In this document: piece by piece, positions 23,828 through 32,420 of the stretch
Numbering within the stretch: position 1 is the stretch's first letter
How the letters are laid out: each line of letters starts with the position of its first letter
From: Actinomadura livida
Lineage (GTDB): Bacteria; Actinomycetota; Actinomycetes; Streptosporangiales; Streptosporangiaceae
Direction of reading: 5' to 3'
Assembly: GCF_014648675.1 (NCBI RefSeq)
Contig: NZ_BMRO01000009.1
Coordinates: forward strand, 94,067 to 158,066
Length of the DNA stretch: 64,000 nucleotides
Program-made: the position numbers and the translations under genes
The notes under the pieces: generated by a model
Told to the model about the DNA's origin: nothing
Database searches by the model: none
What the model saw: the letters and a program-made list of their open reading frames with translations, nothing else

Positions 23828-24937
23828 TCACGCCGGAGCCGAGTCGACGGCGTAGCGGGTGCCGCCCGCGGCGCGGGCCAGGCCGAGGAGCGCGCGGTTG
23901 GCGGCGAGCATCTCCGGCACGGACGCGCAGCCGGGCGAGGCCGTCCGCAGCACGCTGAACAGGACGGGGTCCTCCGGCGCGCCCAGTGTCGGGACCCGGC
24001 CGACCCGCAGCGCCTTGATCAGGACGACCCCGCTGAGGCCGAGGTCGCGGGTGGCCATGGCCGCGAGCGTTGCCTCGATCACGGCGGCGGCGCGGGGCAT
24101 GGGCAGGAAGACCATCCCCCAGGGGTGCGGGCGCGCCCACTCGCCGAGCGCGATCAGTTCCTCGACGTCGGGGCGCATGCGGTCGCAGAAGGCGGCATAG
24201 GGCAACTCCTCCACCTCCGACGTGCCGGGGGGAGGCTCGCCGCCGTCCCCGTACAGGACGGCCTTCGCCTCGTACGTCCAGCCGACCTCCGACGGTTTCA
24301 CCTGCGCGGAAATGTGCTCGGCGGCCGTCTCGCGCTGGACGCGGAGGACGTCGGCGGCGTCCCGGCACGGGATGGTGCAGCACAGCACCCGCTCCGGTGC
24401 CGGGACGAGCCGGAGCGTCGCGGCGGTGATGACGCCGTGCCGGCCGAGGCCGCCGCGGACGGCGTCGAACAGCGCGGGCCGGACGGCGGGGGAGCAGGCC
24501 ACGGCCTCGCCGTCCGCGACGACGTCCATCTGGAGGACGTTGTCGGCCTGCGTGCCATGGACGTGCGACGTCCCGCCGACGCCGCCCGCGGAGATCGTCC
24601 CGCCGACCGTCAGGTCGAGGTAGTCGGTCAGGACGGGCGGGGTCAGGCCGAGCGGCAGTGCCGCCGCCAGAACATCCCGCCACGTGGCGCCCGCCCCGGC
24701 CACCGCCTGCCGTTCCCCGACCTCCACGCCGGCGAGGCCGCGCAGGTCGAGCGACACGCCGCGGGTCAGCGACTGGCCGTACGTCGAGTGCCCCAGCCCG
24801 CGCGGCACCGTCTCGACGCGCTGCGCGGCGGCAGCGCGGACGGCGTCCGCGACCTCGTCCGCCGAGCCCGGCCGCACCACGCGGACGGGCGAGCACTCCA
24901 CGATCCCCCCGAAGTCGCGCCCAGCGGAGTCAGGCAT
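23828..24937 (-). CDS. FAD-binding (PCMH/BBE-type) oxidoreductase
   Basis: A 369-residue vanillyl-alcohol/cytokinin-oxidase-like flavoprotein. The PCMH FAD domain has VRVVRPGSADEVADAVRAAA, VPRGLGHSTYGQ, AGAGATWRDVLAAALP and VGGTISAGGVGGTSHVHG. The histidine in GLGHST is a candidate flavin-attachment site. The C-terminal cap is shorter than in plant cytokinin oxidases. The start is ATG at 24937; a GTG at 24955 would add six residues. It lies 25 bp downstream of the MarR gene on the same strand, so both may be co-transcribed. Confidence 0.82.
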   Translation of the reverse strand: MPDSAGRDFGGIVECSPVRVVRPGSADEVADAVRAAAAQRVETVPRGLGHSTYGQSLTRGVSLDLRGLAGVEVGERQAVAGAGATWRDVLAAALPLGLTPPVLTDYLDLTVGGTISAGGVGGTSHVHGTQADNVLQMDVVADGEAVACSPAVRPALFDAVRGGLGRHGVITAATLRLVPAPERVLCCTIPCRDAADVLRVQRETAAEHISAQVKPSEVGWTYEAKAVLYGDGGEPPPGTSEVEELPYAAFCDRMRPDVEELIALGEWARPHPWGMVFLPMPRAAAVIEATLAAMATRDLGLSGVVLIKALRVGRVPTLGAPEDPVLFSVLRTASPGCASVPEMLAANRALLGLARAAGGTRYAVDSAPA

Positions 24938-24962
24938 GGCCCCAGCATCCCCCACGCGGCGG

Positions 24963-25424
24963 TCAGCGGTCGCGCAGCCGGTCGGCCACCCGGCCGAGCG
25001 CGTCGCCGAGCACCTCGATCTCCTCAGGGGTCAGCACCTCGATCAGGACCTCGCGGACGACCCGCCGGTGCCCCGGCCTGACCCCGGCGAGCGCCGCGGC
25101 GCCCTCGCCGGTCAGCTCCGCCCAGACCGAGCGGCGGTCCGACTCGCAGCCGGTGCGCTTCACGAGCCCGGCCCGCTCCAGCTGGGTGACCTGGTAGGTG
25201 AGGCGGCTCTTGGAGACCATCACCTCGCGCGCGAGGTCCGACATGCGCATCCGGCCGCCCGCCGCGCCGTGCAGCTTGACCAGCACCTCGAACTCGGGGT
25301 GGGAGAGCCCGCCGTCCCGCTTGAGCTGCCGCTCGACCTCCTGGTCGACCAGGTGGGCCGCGGCCAGGAACGCCATCCAGGCCCGCAGCTCCCGCGGCTC
25401 CAGGGGCTCGCCCGCATCGCTCAT
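24963..25424 (-). CDS. MarR-family transcriptional regulator
   Basis: A 153-residue winged-helix regulator. LSHPEFEVLVKLHGA, MRMSDLAREVMVSKSRLTYQVTQLE (recognition helix) and RAGLVKRTGCESDRRSVWAELT (wing, quoted in part) are typical. It is divergent from the DoxX gene and separated by an AT-rich 135-bp region with direct repeats. It probably controls DoxX and the FAD oxidase behind it. The ATG has no clear ribosome site. Confidence 0.88.
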   Translation of the reverse strand: MSDAGEPLEPRELRAWMAFLAAAHLVDQEVERQLKRDGGLSHPEFEVLVKLHGAAGGRMRMSDLAREVMVSKSRLTYQVTQLERAGLVKRTGCESDRRSVWAELTGEGAAALAGVRPGHRRVVREVLIEVLTPEEIEVLGDALGRVADRLRDR

Positions 25425-25445
25425 GCGGTGATTCTAGTTGGCGTG

Positions 25446-25492
25446 AAAGATGGCTTGAATTTTCTAGATGGTCTGAATTTGAATCATTCTGA
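25446..25492. promoter_or_regulatory. Direct repeats in the MarR/DoxX divergent promoter region
   Basis: AGATGG..TGAATT occurs twice with an exact 18-bp period (25448 and 25466 for AGATGG; 25456 and 25474 for TGAATT), followed by TTGAATCATTC. The stretch is markedly AT-rich for this genome. It is a likely MarR binding and promoter region. Confidence 0.5.
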
Positions 25493-25559
25493 CTGGCGCT
25501 CTGCCAGTCCGGTCCCGTTCTGCTGGTTCCGTCCACCGCCCCACCGGAGGAGACGAGGC

Positions 25560-26015
25560 ATGCTCCCAGCCCGCCGCCACCCCGCCCTGACCGACGCCGG
25601 CCTCCTCATCGGCCGGCTCGCCGTCGGCGTGATCTTCATCGCGCACGGCTGGCAGAAGCTCACCGACACCGGGCACGACGGTGTCGCCGGCTCCTTCGCC
25701 GAACTGGGCATCCCGCTGCCGGGCCTGTCCGCGCACTTCGCCACCTGGGTCGAGCTGCTCGGCGGCGCCGCGCTCGTCGCCGGCGTCCTCGTCCCGGTCG
25801 CCGGCGTGCTGATCGCCATGGTCATGGGCGGAGCGTTCTGGTACGTGCACATGGACAACGGGCTCTACTCGCGCGAGGGCGGCTACGAGTACGTGGTCGT
25901 CCTCGGCGCGATCGCGCTGCTCTTCGCCCTCGTGGGCGGCGGCCGCTTCTCGCTGGACGCGGTCCTGTGGGGCCGCCGCGAAGGAGCACCCGAGCGGGAG
26001 TCCGCACCGGCCTGA
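25560..26015 (+). CDS. DoxX-family membrane protein
   Basis: A 151-residue protein with four helices. Family motifs are GLLIGRLAVGVIFIAHGWQK, FATWVELLGGAALVAGVLVP and MVMGGAFWYVHM near the C-terminal half. DoxX proteins associate with redox enzymes or thiol/oxidative stress. A strong GGAGGAGACGAGG ribosome site precedes ATG at 25560. It is divergent from MarR, which fits a MarR-controlled oxidative or electrophile response. Confidence 0.88.
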   Translation: MLPARRHPALTDAGLLIGRLAVGVIFIAHGWQKLTDTGHDGVAGSFAELGIPLPGLSAHFATWVELLGGAALVAGVLVPVAGVLIAMVMGGAFWYVHMDNGLYSREGGYEYVVVLGAIALLFALVGGGRFSLDAVLWGRREGAPERESAPA

Positions 26016-26367
26016 CCCCTCTCGCCCGTGCCCGCCCGGCCCCGCCGGCGCCCGCGACCTCCGCGGGACGCTCGCGGGGCCGCTTGGCATCGTTTGCCAA
26101 CGTCTGTTCACTTAACGGCATCAAATGGTGTTATGTGATCTAAGTCACATTTTGTCCAGCTGCGTCAACGACGTGACCGGCGGGTAAACATCGGTCACCT
26201 GGCGGGAAAGCAATATGGCCCGCTCCAATCCCCGCGGCGGGCCGCCCGGCCGCCTGACATCTCCCTTTGCAGGGCATCGCGGCTTACCGTCGAAGTGACA
26301 AGATGTTCCCAATGACCGTTTCTGGGCATGAGTGATCGCTGAGAGTTCCTTGAGAGGCGGGTCGCAG
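26016..26367. promoter_or_regulatory. Leader of otsA with a Crp-type palindrome
   Basis: The 352-bp spacer holds two dyads. One is TTGGCA-TCGTT-TGCCAA at 26084-26100. The other is a perfect 18-bp palindrome ATGTGATCTAAGTCACAT at 26133-26150, which contains the exact Crp consensus TGTGA-N6-TCACA, 218 bp before the chosen otsA start. No small gene was recognised. Confidence 0.6.
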
Positions 26368-27801
26368 GTGTCGCGCGGTAGTGAGTTCGTTGTGGTGGCC
26401 AACCGGCTTCCGGTCGACCGGAAGGTGGGAGCGGACGGCATCCCGCGCTGGCGGCGCAGCCCCGGCGGGCTCGTCAGCGCCATCGCCCCGGTGATGCGGA
26501 GCAGGAAGGGCACCTGGATCGGCTGGACGGGCGCGCCGGACGAGGAGATCGAGCCGTTCGAGGAGGACGGCATGTCGCTCCACCCCATCGCGCAGTCCGC
26601 GGAGGAGGTCGAGCTCTACTACGAGGGCTTCTCGAACGCCACGCTCTGGCCGCTCTACCACGACGTCGTCGCCCCGCCCGTCTACGACCGCGCGATGTGG
26701 GACGCCTACGTCCGCGTGAACAGGCGGTTCGCGGAGGCGGCGGCCGAGGTCGCGTCCGAGGGCGCGATCGTCTGGGTGCAGGACTACCAGCTCCAGCTCG
26801 TCCCGCGGATGCTGCGCGAGCTGCGGCCCGACCTGCGGATCGGGTTCTTCCTGCACATCCCGTTCCCGCCGCTGGAGCTGTTCTGGCAGCTGCCGTGGCG
26901 GCGGCAGATCCTGGAGGGCCTGCTCGGCGCCGACCTGGTCGGCTTCCAGCTCCCGGGCGCGGCGGCCAACTTCGTGCGGCTGTGCCGGCGGCTCCTGGAG
27001 GCCCGCTACGTCAAGCAGGACGTCTACTGGGACGACCGCGTCGTGCGGGCCCGCGCGTTCCCGATCTCGGTGGACGTGGACGAGCTCGACGAGCTCGTCG
27101 GGCGCCCGGAGGTCCAGGAGCGCGCACAGGAGATCCGGAACGACCTCGGGGACGCGACCGTCCTGCTCGGCGTCGACCGCCTCGACTACACCAAGGGCAT
27201 CACGCAGCGGCTGCAGGCGTTCGGGGAGCTGTTCGAGGACGGCCACCTCAAGCCGGGGCAGGCCGTGTTCGTGCAGATCGCCACGCCGAGCCGGGAGCGG
27301 GTCGAGCAGTACCAGCTGCTCCGCGAGGAGATCGAGCAGCAGGTGGGACGAATCAACGGCGAGTATGGCGAACTGGGCTTTCCGGTCATTCACTATATGC
27401 ACAGTTCGTATGACCGTCCCGAGCTGACCGCGCTCTACCTGGCGGCGGACGTCATGGTCGTGACCCCGCTCCGGGACGGCATGAACCTGGTCGCCAAGGA
27501 ATACGTGGCGTGCCGCAAGGACCTGCGCGGGGCGCTCGTGCTCAGCGAGTTCACCGGTGCCGCGGCCGAGCTCAAGCGGGGCGCGTTCCAGGTCAACCCG
27601 TACGACATCGACGGCCTGAAGGGGACGCTGCTGTCCGCCCTCGCGGCCGAGCCGGCCGAGCAGGCGCGGCGGATGCGCACGATGCGCCGCCGCGTCATCG
27701 AGAACGACGTGGACCGCTGGGCGCGCGCCTTCCTCAGTGAGCTGGAGCGTCCGGAGCGCTCCGTCCAGGCGCGGCCGGCTCCCGTGTCTGCGGAGGGCTG
27801 A
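26368..27801 (+). CDS. otsA: Alpha,alpha-trehalose-phosphate synthase (UDP- or GDP-glucose)
   Basis: A 477-residue GT20 glycosyltransferase making trehalose-6-phosphate. Signature positions are VVVANRLPVDRK, RRSPGGLVSAI (donor loop), VWVQDYQLQLVPRML, FFLHIPFPPLELF, GVDRLDYTKGITQRL and VVTPLRDGMNLVAKEYVA. GTG at 26368 lies just before EFVVVANRLP; an upstream in-frame start at 26332 is possible. No otsB phosphatase gene adjoins. The 3' end overlaps the convergent HATPase gene by 68 bp, a long antisense overlap. Confidence 0.92.
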   Translation: MSRGSEFVVVANRLPVDRKVGADGIPRWRRSPGGLVSAIAPVMRSRKGTWIGWTGAPDEEIEPFEEDGMSLHPIAQSAEEVELYYEGFSNATLWPLYHDVVAPPVYDRAMWDAYVRVNRRFAEAAAEVASEGAIVWVQDYQLQLVPRMLRELRPDLRIGFFLHIPFPPLELFWQLPWRRQILEGLLGADLVGFQLPGAAANFVRLCRRLLEARYVKQDVYWDDRVVRARAFPISVDVDELDELVGRPEVQERAQEIRNDLGDATVLLGVDRLDYTKGITQRLQAFGELFEDGHLKPGQAVFVQIATPSRERVEQYQLLREEIEQQVGRINGEYGELGFPVIHYMHSSYDRPELTALYLAADVMVVTPLRDGMNLVAKEYVACRKDLRGALVLSEFTGAAAELKRGAFQVNPYDIDGLKGTLLSALAAEPAEQARRMRTMRRRVIENDVDRWARAFLSELERPERSVQARPAPVSAEG

Positions 27802-28417
27802 CCCGCAGGTCGAAGGCCGCCCAGACGGCCTTGCCGCCGGTGGCGAGCCGCGCCCAGCCCCACGCGTCGCTGACCGCGCCGACGACGAGGAGGCCGCGGC
27901 CGCCCTCGACGAACCGGTCCGGGTCGCTCGCGAGCGGCTCGGGCGGACGCCCGTTCGGGTCGGTCACCGAGACGACGAGCCGCCGCGGGTGCGCGATCAG
28001 GACGAGCTGGATCGGGCACAGCGGCAGCGGCTGGGGGAGTCCCTCCATGCCGTGCCGGAGCGCGTTCGTGGCCAGCTCGGACACCGCGATCACGACGTCC
28101 TCCACGCCTGCGGCCAGCCCCCATTCGCCCAGCGTGGCCTGGGTGAACTCGCGCGCGGAGCGCGGGGTCGTGATCTCCGCCGGGAACACGCGCCGCGCCA
28201 TGCGCGGCGAGCCCGTGTGCGGCGTGGGCCACAGCCCGGCGAGGCCGGGCTCCACCACCGGGACGGCCGCGGAACCGTTCGCCGGCCCGTTCGGGCCGTG
28301 CGGGTCGTGCGGCGCCCGGGGGGCGTCCGGCCAGGGGTGAAGGGCCGCGCCACGACGCGGCCGGCCGCCTCCCATGGCGGCGGGAGCTGCGACTTCGTCT
28401 GCCTGGTCAACGGTCAT
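27734..28417 (-). CDS. ATP-binding (RsbW-like HATPase_c_2) regulatory protein
   Basis: A 227-residue protein. Residues 1-75 are a low-complexity Pro/Gly/Ala leader. Residues about 80-205 are a serine-kinase/anti-sigma type ATPase fold with N box VSELATNALRHG, DPNGRPPEP and a GGRGLLVVG lid. Such proteins accompany DUF397 and XRE-DUF5753 genes in actinomycetes. Here a DUF397 gene follows divergently, but no XRE gene. The true start could be internal, near the ATPase domain, since the leader carries no recognisable feature. Confidence 0.8.
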   Translation of the reverse strand: MTVDQADEVAAPAAMGGGRPRRGAALHPWPDAPRAPHDPHGPNGPANGSAAVPVVEPGLAGLWPTPHTGSPRMARRVFPAEITTPRSAREFTQATLGEWGLAAGVEDVVIAVSELATNALRHGMEGLPQPLPLCPIQLVLIAHPRRLVVSVTDPNGRPPEPLASDPDRFVEGGRGLLVVGAVSDAWGWARLATGGKAVWAAFDLRVSPPQTREPAAPGRSAPDAPAH

Positions 28418-28483
28418 GGTCTGAACCTCAGAGGCGTGCGGGGTCGGTCACCGGCGAGCGTTCGCTATCTTGCTCCCCAAGCC

Positions 28484-28537
28484 GTGCAGATGCAAGACCG
28501 TCTGCATGAACGAATGCAAGAACGAATGCACGTGCAT
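28484..28537. repeat. TGCA-containing repeats upstream of the DUF397 gene
   Basis: GAACGAATGCAA and GAACGAATGCAC occur in tandem (28508-28531), preceded by GCAGATGCAAG and followed by the palindrome ATGCACGTGCAT (28526-28537). They lie about 85-135 bp before the DUF397 start. They resemble the TTGCA-rich leaders of the XRE-DUF5753 genes further right. Confidence 0.5.
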
Positions 28538-28620
28538 CTCGTACCATTTGTGTGGGGTGGGGCGAGATCGCGGCCTTCCTGCGGCAAGCGGGAGGGCTGA
28601 GACGCCTAGAGGGGGCAACG

Positions 28621-28851
28621 ATGGACGGCCAACCGATGTCGGACGTCTGGCGCAGCGAGCTCGTCTGGCAGAAGAGCCGGCGCAGCAACCCGTCCGGGAA
28701 CTGCGTCGAGATGGCCGAACTCCCCAACGGGGAGATCGCCGTGCGCAACTCCCGTGACCCCGAGGGAGCGGTGCTCGTCTACACGCGCGAGGAGGTGGAG
28801 GCCTTCGTGGGAGGGGCCAAGGACGGCGACTTCGACCACATGCTGGTCTGA
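28621..28851 (+). CDS. DUF397 domain protein
   Basis: A 76-residue protein with the DUF397 signature W(Q)KSRRSNPSGNCVEMAEL, then IAVRNSRDPEGAVLVYTREE. DUF397 proteins are small actinomycete developmental or regulatory factors that usually partner XRE-DUF5753 regulators. Only a divergent HATPase gene is nearby. ATG at 28621 follows GAGGGGGCAACG. A 54-bp possible N-terminal extension has no ribosome site. Confidence 0.85.
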   Translation: MDGQPMSDVWRSELVWQKSRRSNPSGNCVEMAELPNGEIAVRNSRDPEGAVLVYTREEVEAFVGGAKDGDFDHMLV

Positions 28852-28924
28852 CGTGGCGGGATGGCCCCCGCGCGCGAAACCGAACGGGATTCCATTCCAC
28901 CGTCCGGCCCGGTAGCGTGCGGCC

Positions 28925-30457
28925 ATGCATCTGGGGCAGATCGCCGCACAGACGCCCGACAAGCCCGCCGTCGTCATGGCGGGCTCCGGGCAGGTCATCA
29001 CGTTTCGGGAACTCAACGAGGAGTCCAACCGGCTCGCGCAGCTGCTCCACGCGGAGGGGCTGCGCCCGGGGGACCACATCGCCTTCATGCTGGAGAACCA
29101 TCCGCTGTACCTGGCCATAGCCTGGGCGGCACAGCGGTCGGGGCTCTACTACACCGCGATCAGCACGCGGCTCCAGCACGAGGAGCTCGCCTACATCGTC
29201 GACAACTGCGGGGCCAAGGCCTTCATCACCTCCGCGTCGATGGAGACCGCCGTCAAGGCCCCGCCCGAGGTGCCGCTGCGCCTCATGCTCGGCGGCACGG
29301 CACCCGGCTACGACTCCTACGAGGCGCGCGTCGCCCAGCACCCGCCCACGCCCATCGAGAACGAGTGCGAAGGCGTGGACATGCTCTACTCGTCGGGGAC
29401 GACCGGCCGCCCCAAGGGGGTGAAACCGGCCCTCTCCAAGGCGCCCATGGGCGAGCCGGGCCCGCTCTACCAGCTGCTCTCGCTGCTCTTTCAGCCCGAC
29501 GCCGACTCGGTCTACCTGTCGCCGGCGCCGCTCTACCACGCGGCACCGCTGCGCTACTGCATCACCATGCACCGCTTCGGCGCGACGGTGGTGGTGATGG
29601 AGAAGTTCGACCCCGAGGCGGCGCTCGAGGCCATCGAGAAGTACGGCGTCACCCACAGCCAGTGGGTGCCGACCATGTTCATCCGGATGCTCAAGCTCCC
29701 GGAGGAGACCCGCGCCCGCTACGACGTGTCGAGCCTGCGCGCCGCCGTGCACGCCGCCGCGCCCATCCCCATCCCGATCAAGGAGCGGATGATCGAGTGG
29801 TGGGGCCCGATCCTGCACGAGTACTACGCGGGGACCGAGGGCAACTGCTTCGTCTACACCAACTCCGAGGACTGGCTGACCCACAAGGGCACCGTCGGGC
29901 GGTGCGTCCTGGGCGAGGTCCACGTCTGCGACGAAGAGGGCAACGAACTGCCGCCCGGGGAGCCCGGGACGCTGTACTTCGGCAACGGCCCCCAGTTCGA
30001 GTACCACGACGACGACGCCAAGACGGCCGCGTCCAGGGACCCGAAGGGCCGCGGCTGGAGCACCCTCGGCGACGTCGGCTACGTGGACGGGGACGGCTTC
30101 ATCTACCTCACCGACCGCCGCGCCTACATGATCATCAGCGGCGGGGTGAACATCTACCCGCAGGAGGCCGAGAACGTCCTCGCCGTCCACCCCAAGGTGG
30201 CCGACGTCGCCGTCTTCGGCGTCCCGGACGCCGAGATGGGCGAGGCGGTGAAGGCCGTCGTGCAGCCCCTGTCGATGGACGAGGCCGGTCCCGAGCTGGA
30301 GGCCGAGCTCATCGCGTACTGCCGCGACCAGCTCGCCCACTACAAGTGCCCGCGCTCGGTCGACTTCCGGCCGGAGCTGCCCCGGCACCCGACCGGCAAG
30401 CTCTACAAGCGGCTGCTGAAGGACGAGTACTGGGCGGACCGTCCCGCGAAGGCCTGA
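28925..30457 (+). CDS. Acyl-CoA synthetase (AMP-dependent ligase)
   Basis: A 510-residue ANL-superfamily enzyme activating a carboxylic acid to its acyl-CoA via an acyl-adenylate. Core motifs are YSSGTTGRPKGVKPAL (P-loop), HEYYAGTEGNC (A5), TLGDVGYVDGDGFIYLTDRR (A7/A8) and the catalytic lysine in HPTGKLYKRLL. ATG at 28925 agrees with the family N terminus. The substrate is unpredictable, but the sequence is fatty-acid/aryl-CoA ligase-like. A paralogue with the same architecture is at 50043-51590. Confidence 0.9.
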   Translation: MHLGQIAAQTPDKPAVVMAGSGQVITFRELNEESNRLAQLLHAEGLRPGDHIAFMLENHPLYLAIAWAAQRSGLYYTAISTRLQHEELAYIVDNCGAKAFITSASMETAVKAPPEVPLRLMLGGTAPGYDSYEARVAQHPPTPIENECEGVDMLYSSGTTGRPKGVKPALSKAPMGEPGPLYQLLSLLFQPDADSVYLSPAPLYHAAPLRYCITMHRFGATVVVMEKFDPEAALEAIEKYGVTHSQWVPTMFIRMLKLPEETRARYDVSSLRAAVHAAAPIPIPIKERMIEWWGPILHEYYAGTEGNCFVYTNSEDWLTHKGTVGRCVLGEVHVCDEEGNELPPGEPGTLYFGNGPQFEYHDDDAKTAASRDPKGRGWSTLGDVGYVDGDGFIYLTDRRAYMIISGGVNIYPQEAENVLAVHPKVADVAVFGVPDAEMGEAVKAVVQPLSMDEAGPELEAELIAYCRDQLAHYKCPRSVDFRPELPRHPTGKLYKRLLKDEYWADRPAKA

Positions 30458-30472
30458 GACGGCCCTGGACGG

Positions 30473-30517
30473 CGAAGGCCCCGGCCGGGGTCACTCGGAT
30501 CCCGGCCGGGGCCTTCG
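30473..30517. terminator. Bidirectional hairpin terminator
   Basis: A perfect 17-bp stem (CGAAGGCCCCGGCCGGG and its complement) with an 11-nt loop sits between two convergent genes, and serves both. Confidence 0.88.
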
Positions 30518-30534
30518 ACGCGGCAGAGGCGCGC

Positions 30535-32046
30535 TCAGTGCATCGGCATCGGCGCGTCGACGCCCGTCACCTCGGGCTTCCTGCGCGGCAGCAGCAGCGC
30601 CGGCAGGAACGCCAGCGCGATCAGCCCGACCGCGTACCAGTAGGTGTGCTGGAACGCGTCCGCCATCGGACCGGCGATCTTCTCCATGATCTGCGGCGGG
30701 ACCTCCTCGGTGGAGCCGATCTCACCGCCGGACCCGTCGCCGAGCTCGGCCGACAGCTGGCGGGCCAGCAGCACCGACATCATCGCGGTGCCGATGGACG
30801 CCGACACCTGCTGGATGATGTTCAGCATCGTGCTGGCGCGCGGCACCTCGTCGTGGACGAGGGTCTGGATGGCCGCGGCCATGGTCGGCATCATCGTCAT
30901 GCCCATGCCGAGACCCATCACGAACAGCACCGTGCCGAGCGTCCAGTAGGACGTGTCCGCCCCCAGGACCGCCGCGAAGGCCGCCACCGACAGCACCACG
31001 ACCGCCATGCCGACCAGCACGACCCGGCCCGGCCCGATCCGGTCGGTGAGCTTCCCGCCGATCGGCATCGTGACCATCGCGCCGAGGCCCTGCGGGGCCA
31101 GCAGCAGGCCCGCGCTCATCGCGCCCTCGGCGCGCACCGTCTGGAAGTACAGCGGCAGCAGCAGCATCGCGCCCATGAACGCGATCGAGAACAGCACCAT
31201 CGTGCCGGACGCCGCCGCCACCGACCGGCGCTTCAGCAGCCGCAGGTCGATCAGCGGGTTCCGCGCGGACAGGGCCCGGAACACGAACCCGATGACCAGC
31301 ACCGCGCCGACCGCGGTGAAGACGAGCGGCTCCGTCAGCATGAAGTCGCGCTCCTCGGCGCCGCGCGCGACACCGTAGATCAGCGACGCCAGGCCGGGCG
31401 ACAGCAGGAGCAGCCCGATGAAGTCGAGCCGCTCGGCGGGCTGCGGCTCGTCCGCCTTGAGGATGCGGCCGGCCAGGAACAGCGCGATGATGCCGATCGG
31501 CAGGTTGATGAAGAAGATCCACCGCCACGACACGTCGTCGACGAGCCAGCCGCCGAGGATCGGGCCGGTGATCGGGCCGAGCAGCATCGGGACGCCGATG
31601 ATGCTCATCACCTGGCCGACCCGCTGCGGCCCCGCCGCCTGCGTCAGGATCGTCATGCCGGCCGGCATGATCATGCCGCCGCCCAGGCCCTGCAGGACCC
31701 GGAAGAAGATCAGGGACTCGGCCGACCACGCGAACCCCGCGAGCGTCGAGCCGAGCACGAACAGCACCAGCGAGATCATGTACAGCCGCTTGGTGCCGAA
31801 CCTCGCACAGGCCCACCCGGTGATCGGGATGACCGTGGCCAGCGCCAGGGTGTAACCCGTCGCGACCCACTGGATCGTCGCCAGGGGGGTCTTGAACTCC
31901 CTGGCCAGGTCGTTGATGGCGACGTTGACGACGGTCACGTCCAGGATCGACATGATCGCGCCGAGGACGACGACCCCGGCCACCGCCAGCACGCCGCGAT
32001 CTAGACCTCCGCCTGCGTCGGGCTCCTCTCTGGGGCCTTCCGCCAT
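30535..32046 (-). CDS. DHA2-family MFS multidrug exporter (EmrB/QacA type)
   Basis: A 503-residue, 14-helix drug:proton antiporter. Family motifs are motif D1-like LDVTVVNVAINDLA, motif A-like CARFGTKRLYM, motif C GVPMLLGPITGPILGG and VSWRWIFFINLPIGI. ATG at 32046 (MAEGPREE) gives a short cytosolic N terminus; a GTG about 78 bp upstream is less likely. No TetR or MarR repressor adjoins. The spacer to the next gene is 374 bp. Confidence 0.88.
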   Translation of the reverse strand: MAEGPREEPDAGGGLDRGVLAVAGVVVLGAIMSILDVTVVNVAINDLAREFKTPLATIQWVATGYTLALATVIPITGWACARFGTKRLYMISLVLFVLGSTLAGFAWSAESLIFFRVLQGLGGGMIMPAGMTILTQAAGPQRVGQVMSIIGVPMLLGPITGPILGGWLVDDVSWRWIFFINLPIGIIALFLAGRILKADEPQPAERLDFIGLLLLSPGLASLIYGVARGAEERDFMLTEPLVFTAVGAVLVIGFVFRALSARNPLIDLRLLKRRSVAAASGTMVLFSIAFMGAMLLLPLYFQTVRAEGAMSAGLLLAPQGLGAMVTMPIGGKLTDRIGPGRVVLVGMAVVVLSVAAFAAVLGADTSYWTLGTVLFVMGLGMGMTMMPTMAAAIQTLVHDEVPRASTMLNIIQQVSASIGTAMMSVLLARQLSAELGDGSGGEIGSTEEVPPQIMEKIAGPMADAFQHTYWYAVGLIALAFLPALLLPRRKPEVTGVDAPMPMH

Positions 32047-32420
32047 CTTGGGAGATGCGGGAGCGGTCAACTCACATCCAATCGTCAGGCCCCGCATGCG
32101 GGCACGCAGGGACCAGGTGGTCACGTCTCAAGGGGTACCGCCGCAAAATACTGCAGCGACTGACACTTCCGCGAACGGTTAACTCCCGCCGCTTCCCGGA
32201 GTATTCCGCCCGGCTCCGACGAATTTCCCTGCTCCCCACCCGCCCGCGGCAACCCTCAGCCGACCTTGAGGTGAACCCGGTGTGACACACCCAACATCCC
32301 GTCCCGTCCAGACCCTGTCCGTTGCGCCTCACCACCACTGTCGCGGGCGATCGCCCGGCCGCCCTCCGCAACTATGCGTAGTTTCGTTAATACTCTTGGT
32401 GGTCGATCGTGGGAGGTGTC
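32047..32420. promoter_or_regulatory. Intergenic promoter region with palindrome AACTATGCGTAGTT
   Basis: The spacer between two divergent genes carries the 14-bp palindrome AACTATGCGTAGTT at 32370-32383, about 40 bp before the methyltransferase start. The same core occurs as GACTACGCATAGTC at 39259-39272, upstream of an XRE-DUF5753 gene. The rest shows no gene. Confidence 0.5.

Noticed and set aside
28861..32004. A 1047-residue forward frame across the acyl-CoA ligase and MFS genes
   Set aside because: It runs through a strong terminator and is antisense to the MFS gene; composition is Arg/His/Gln-rich without domains.
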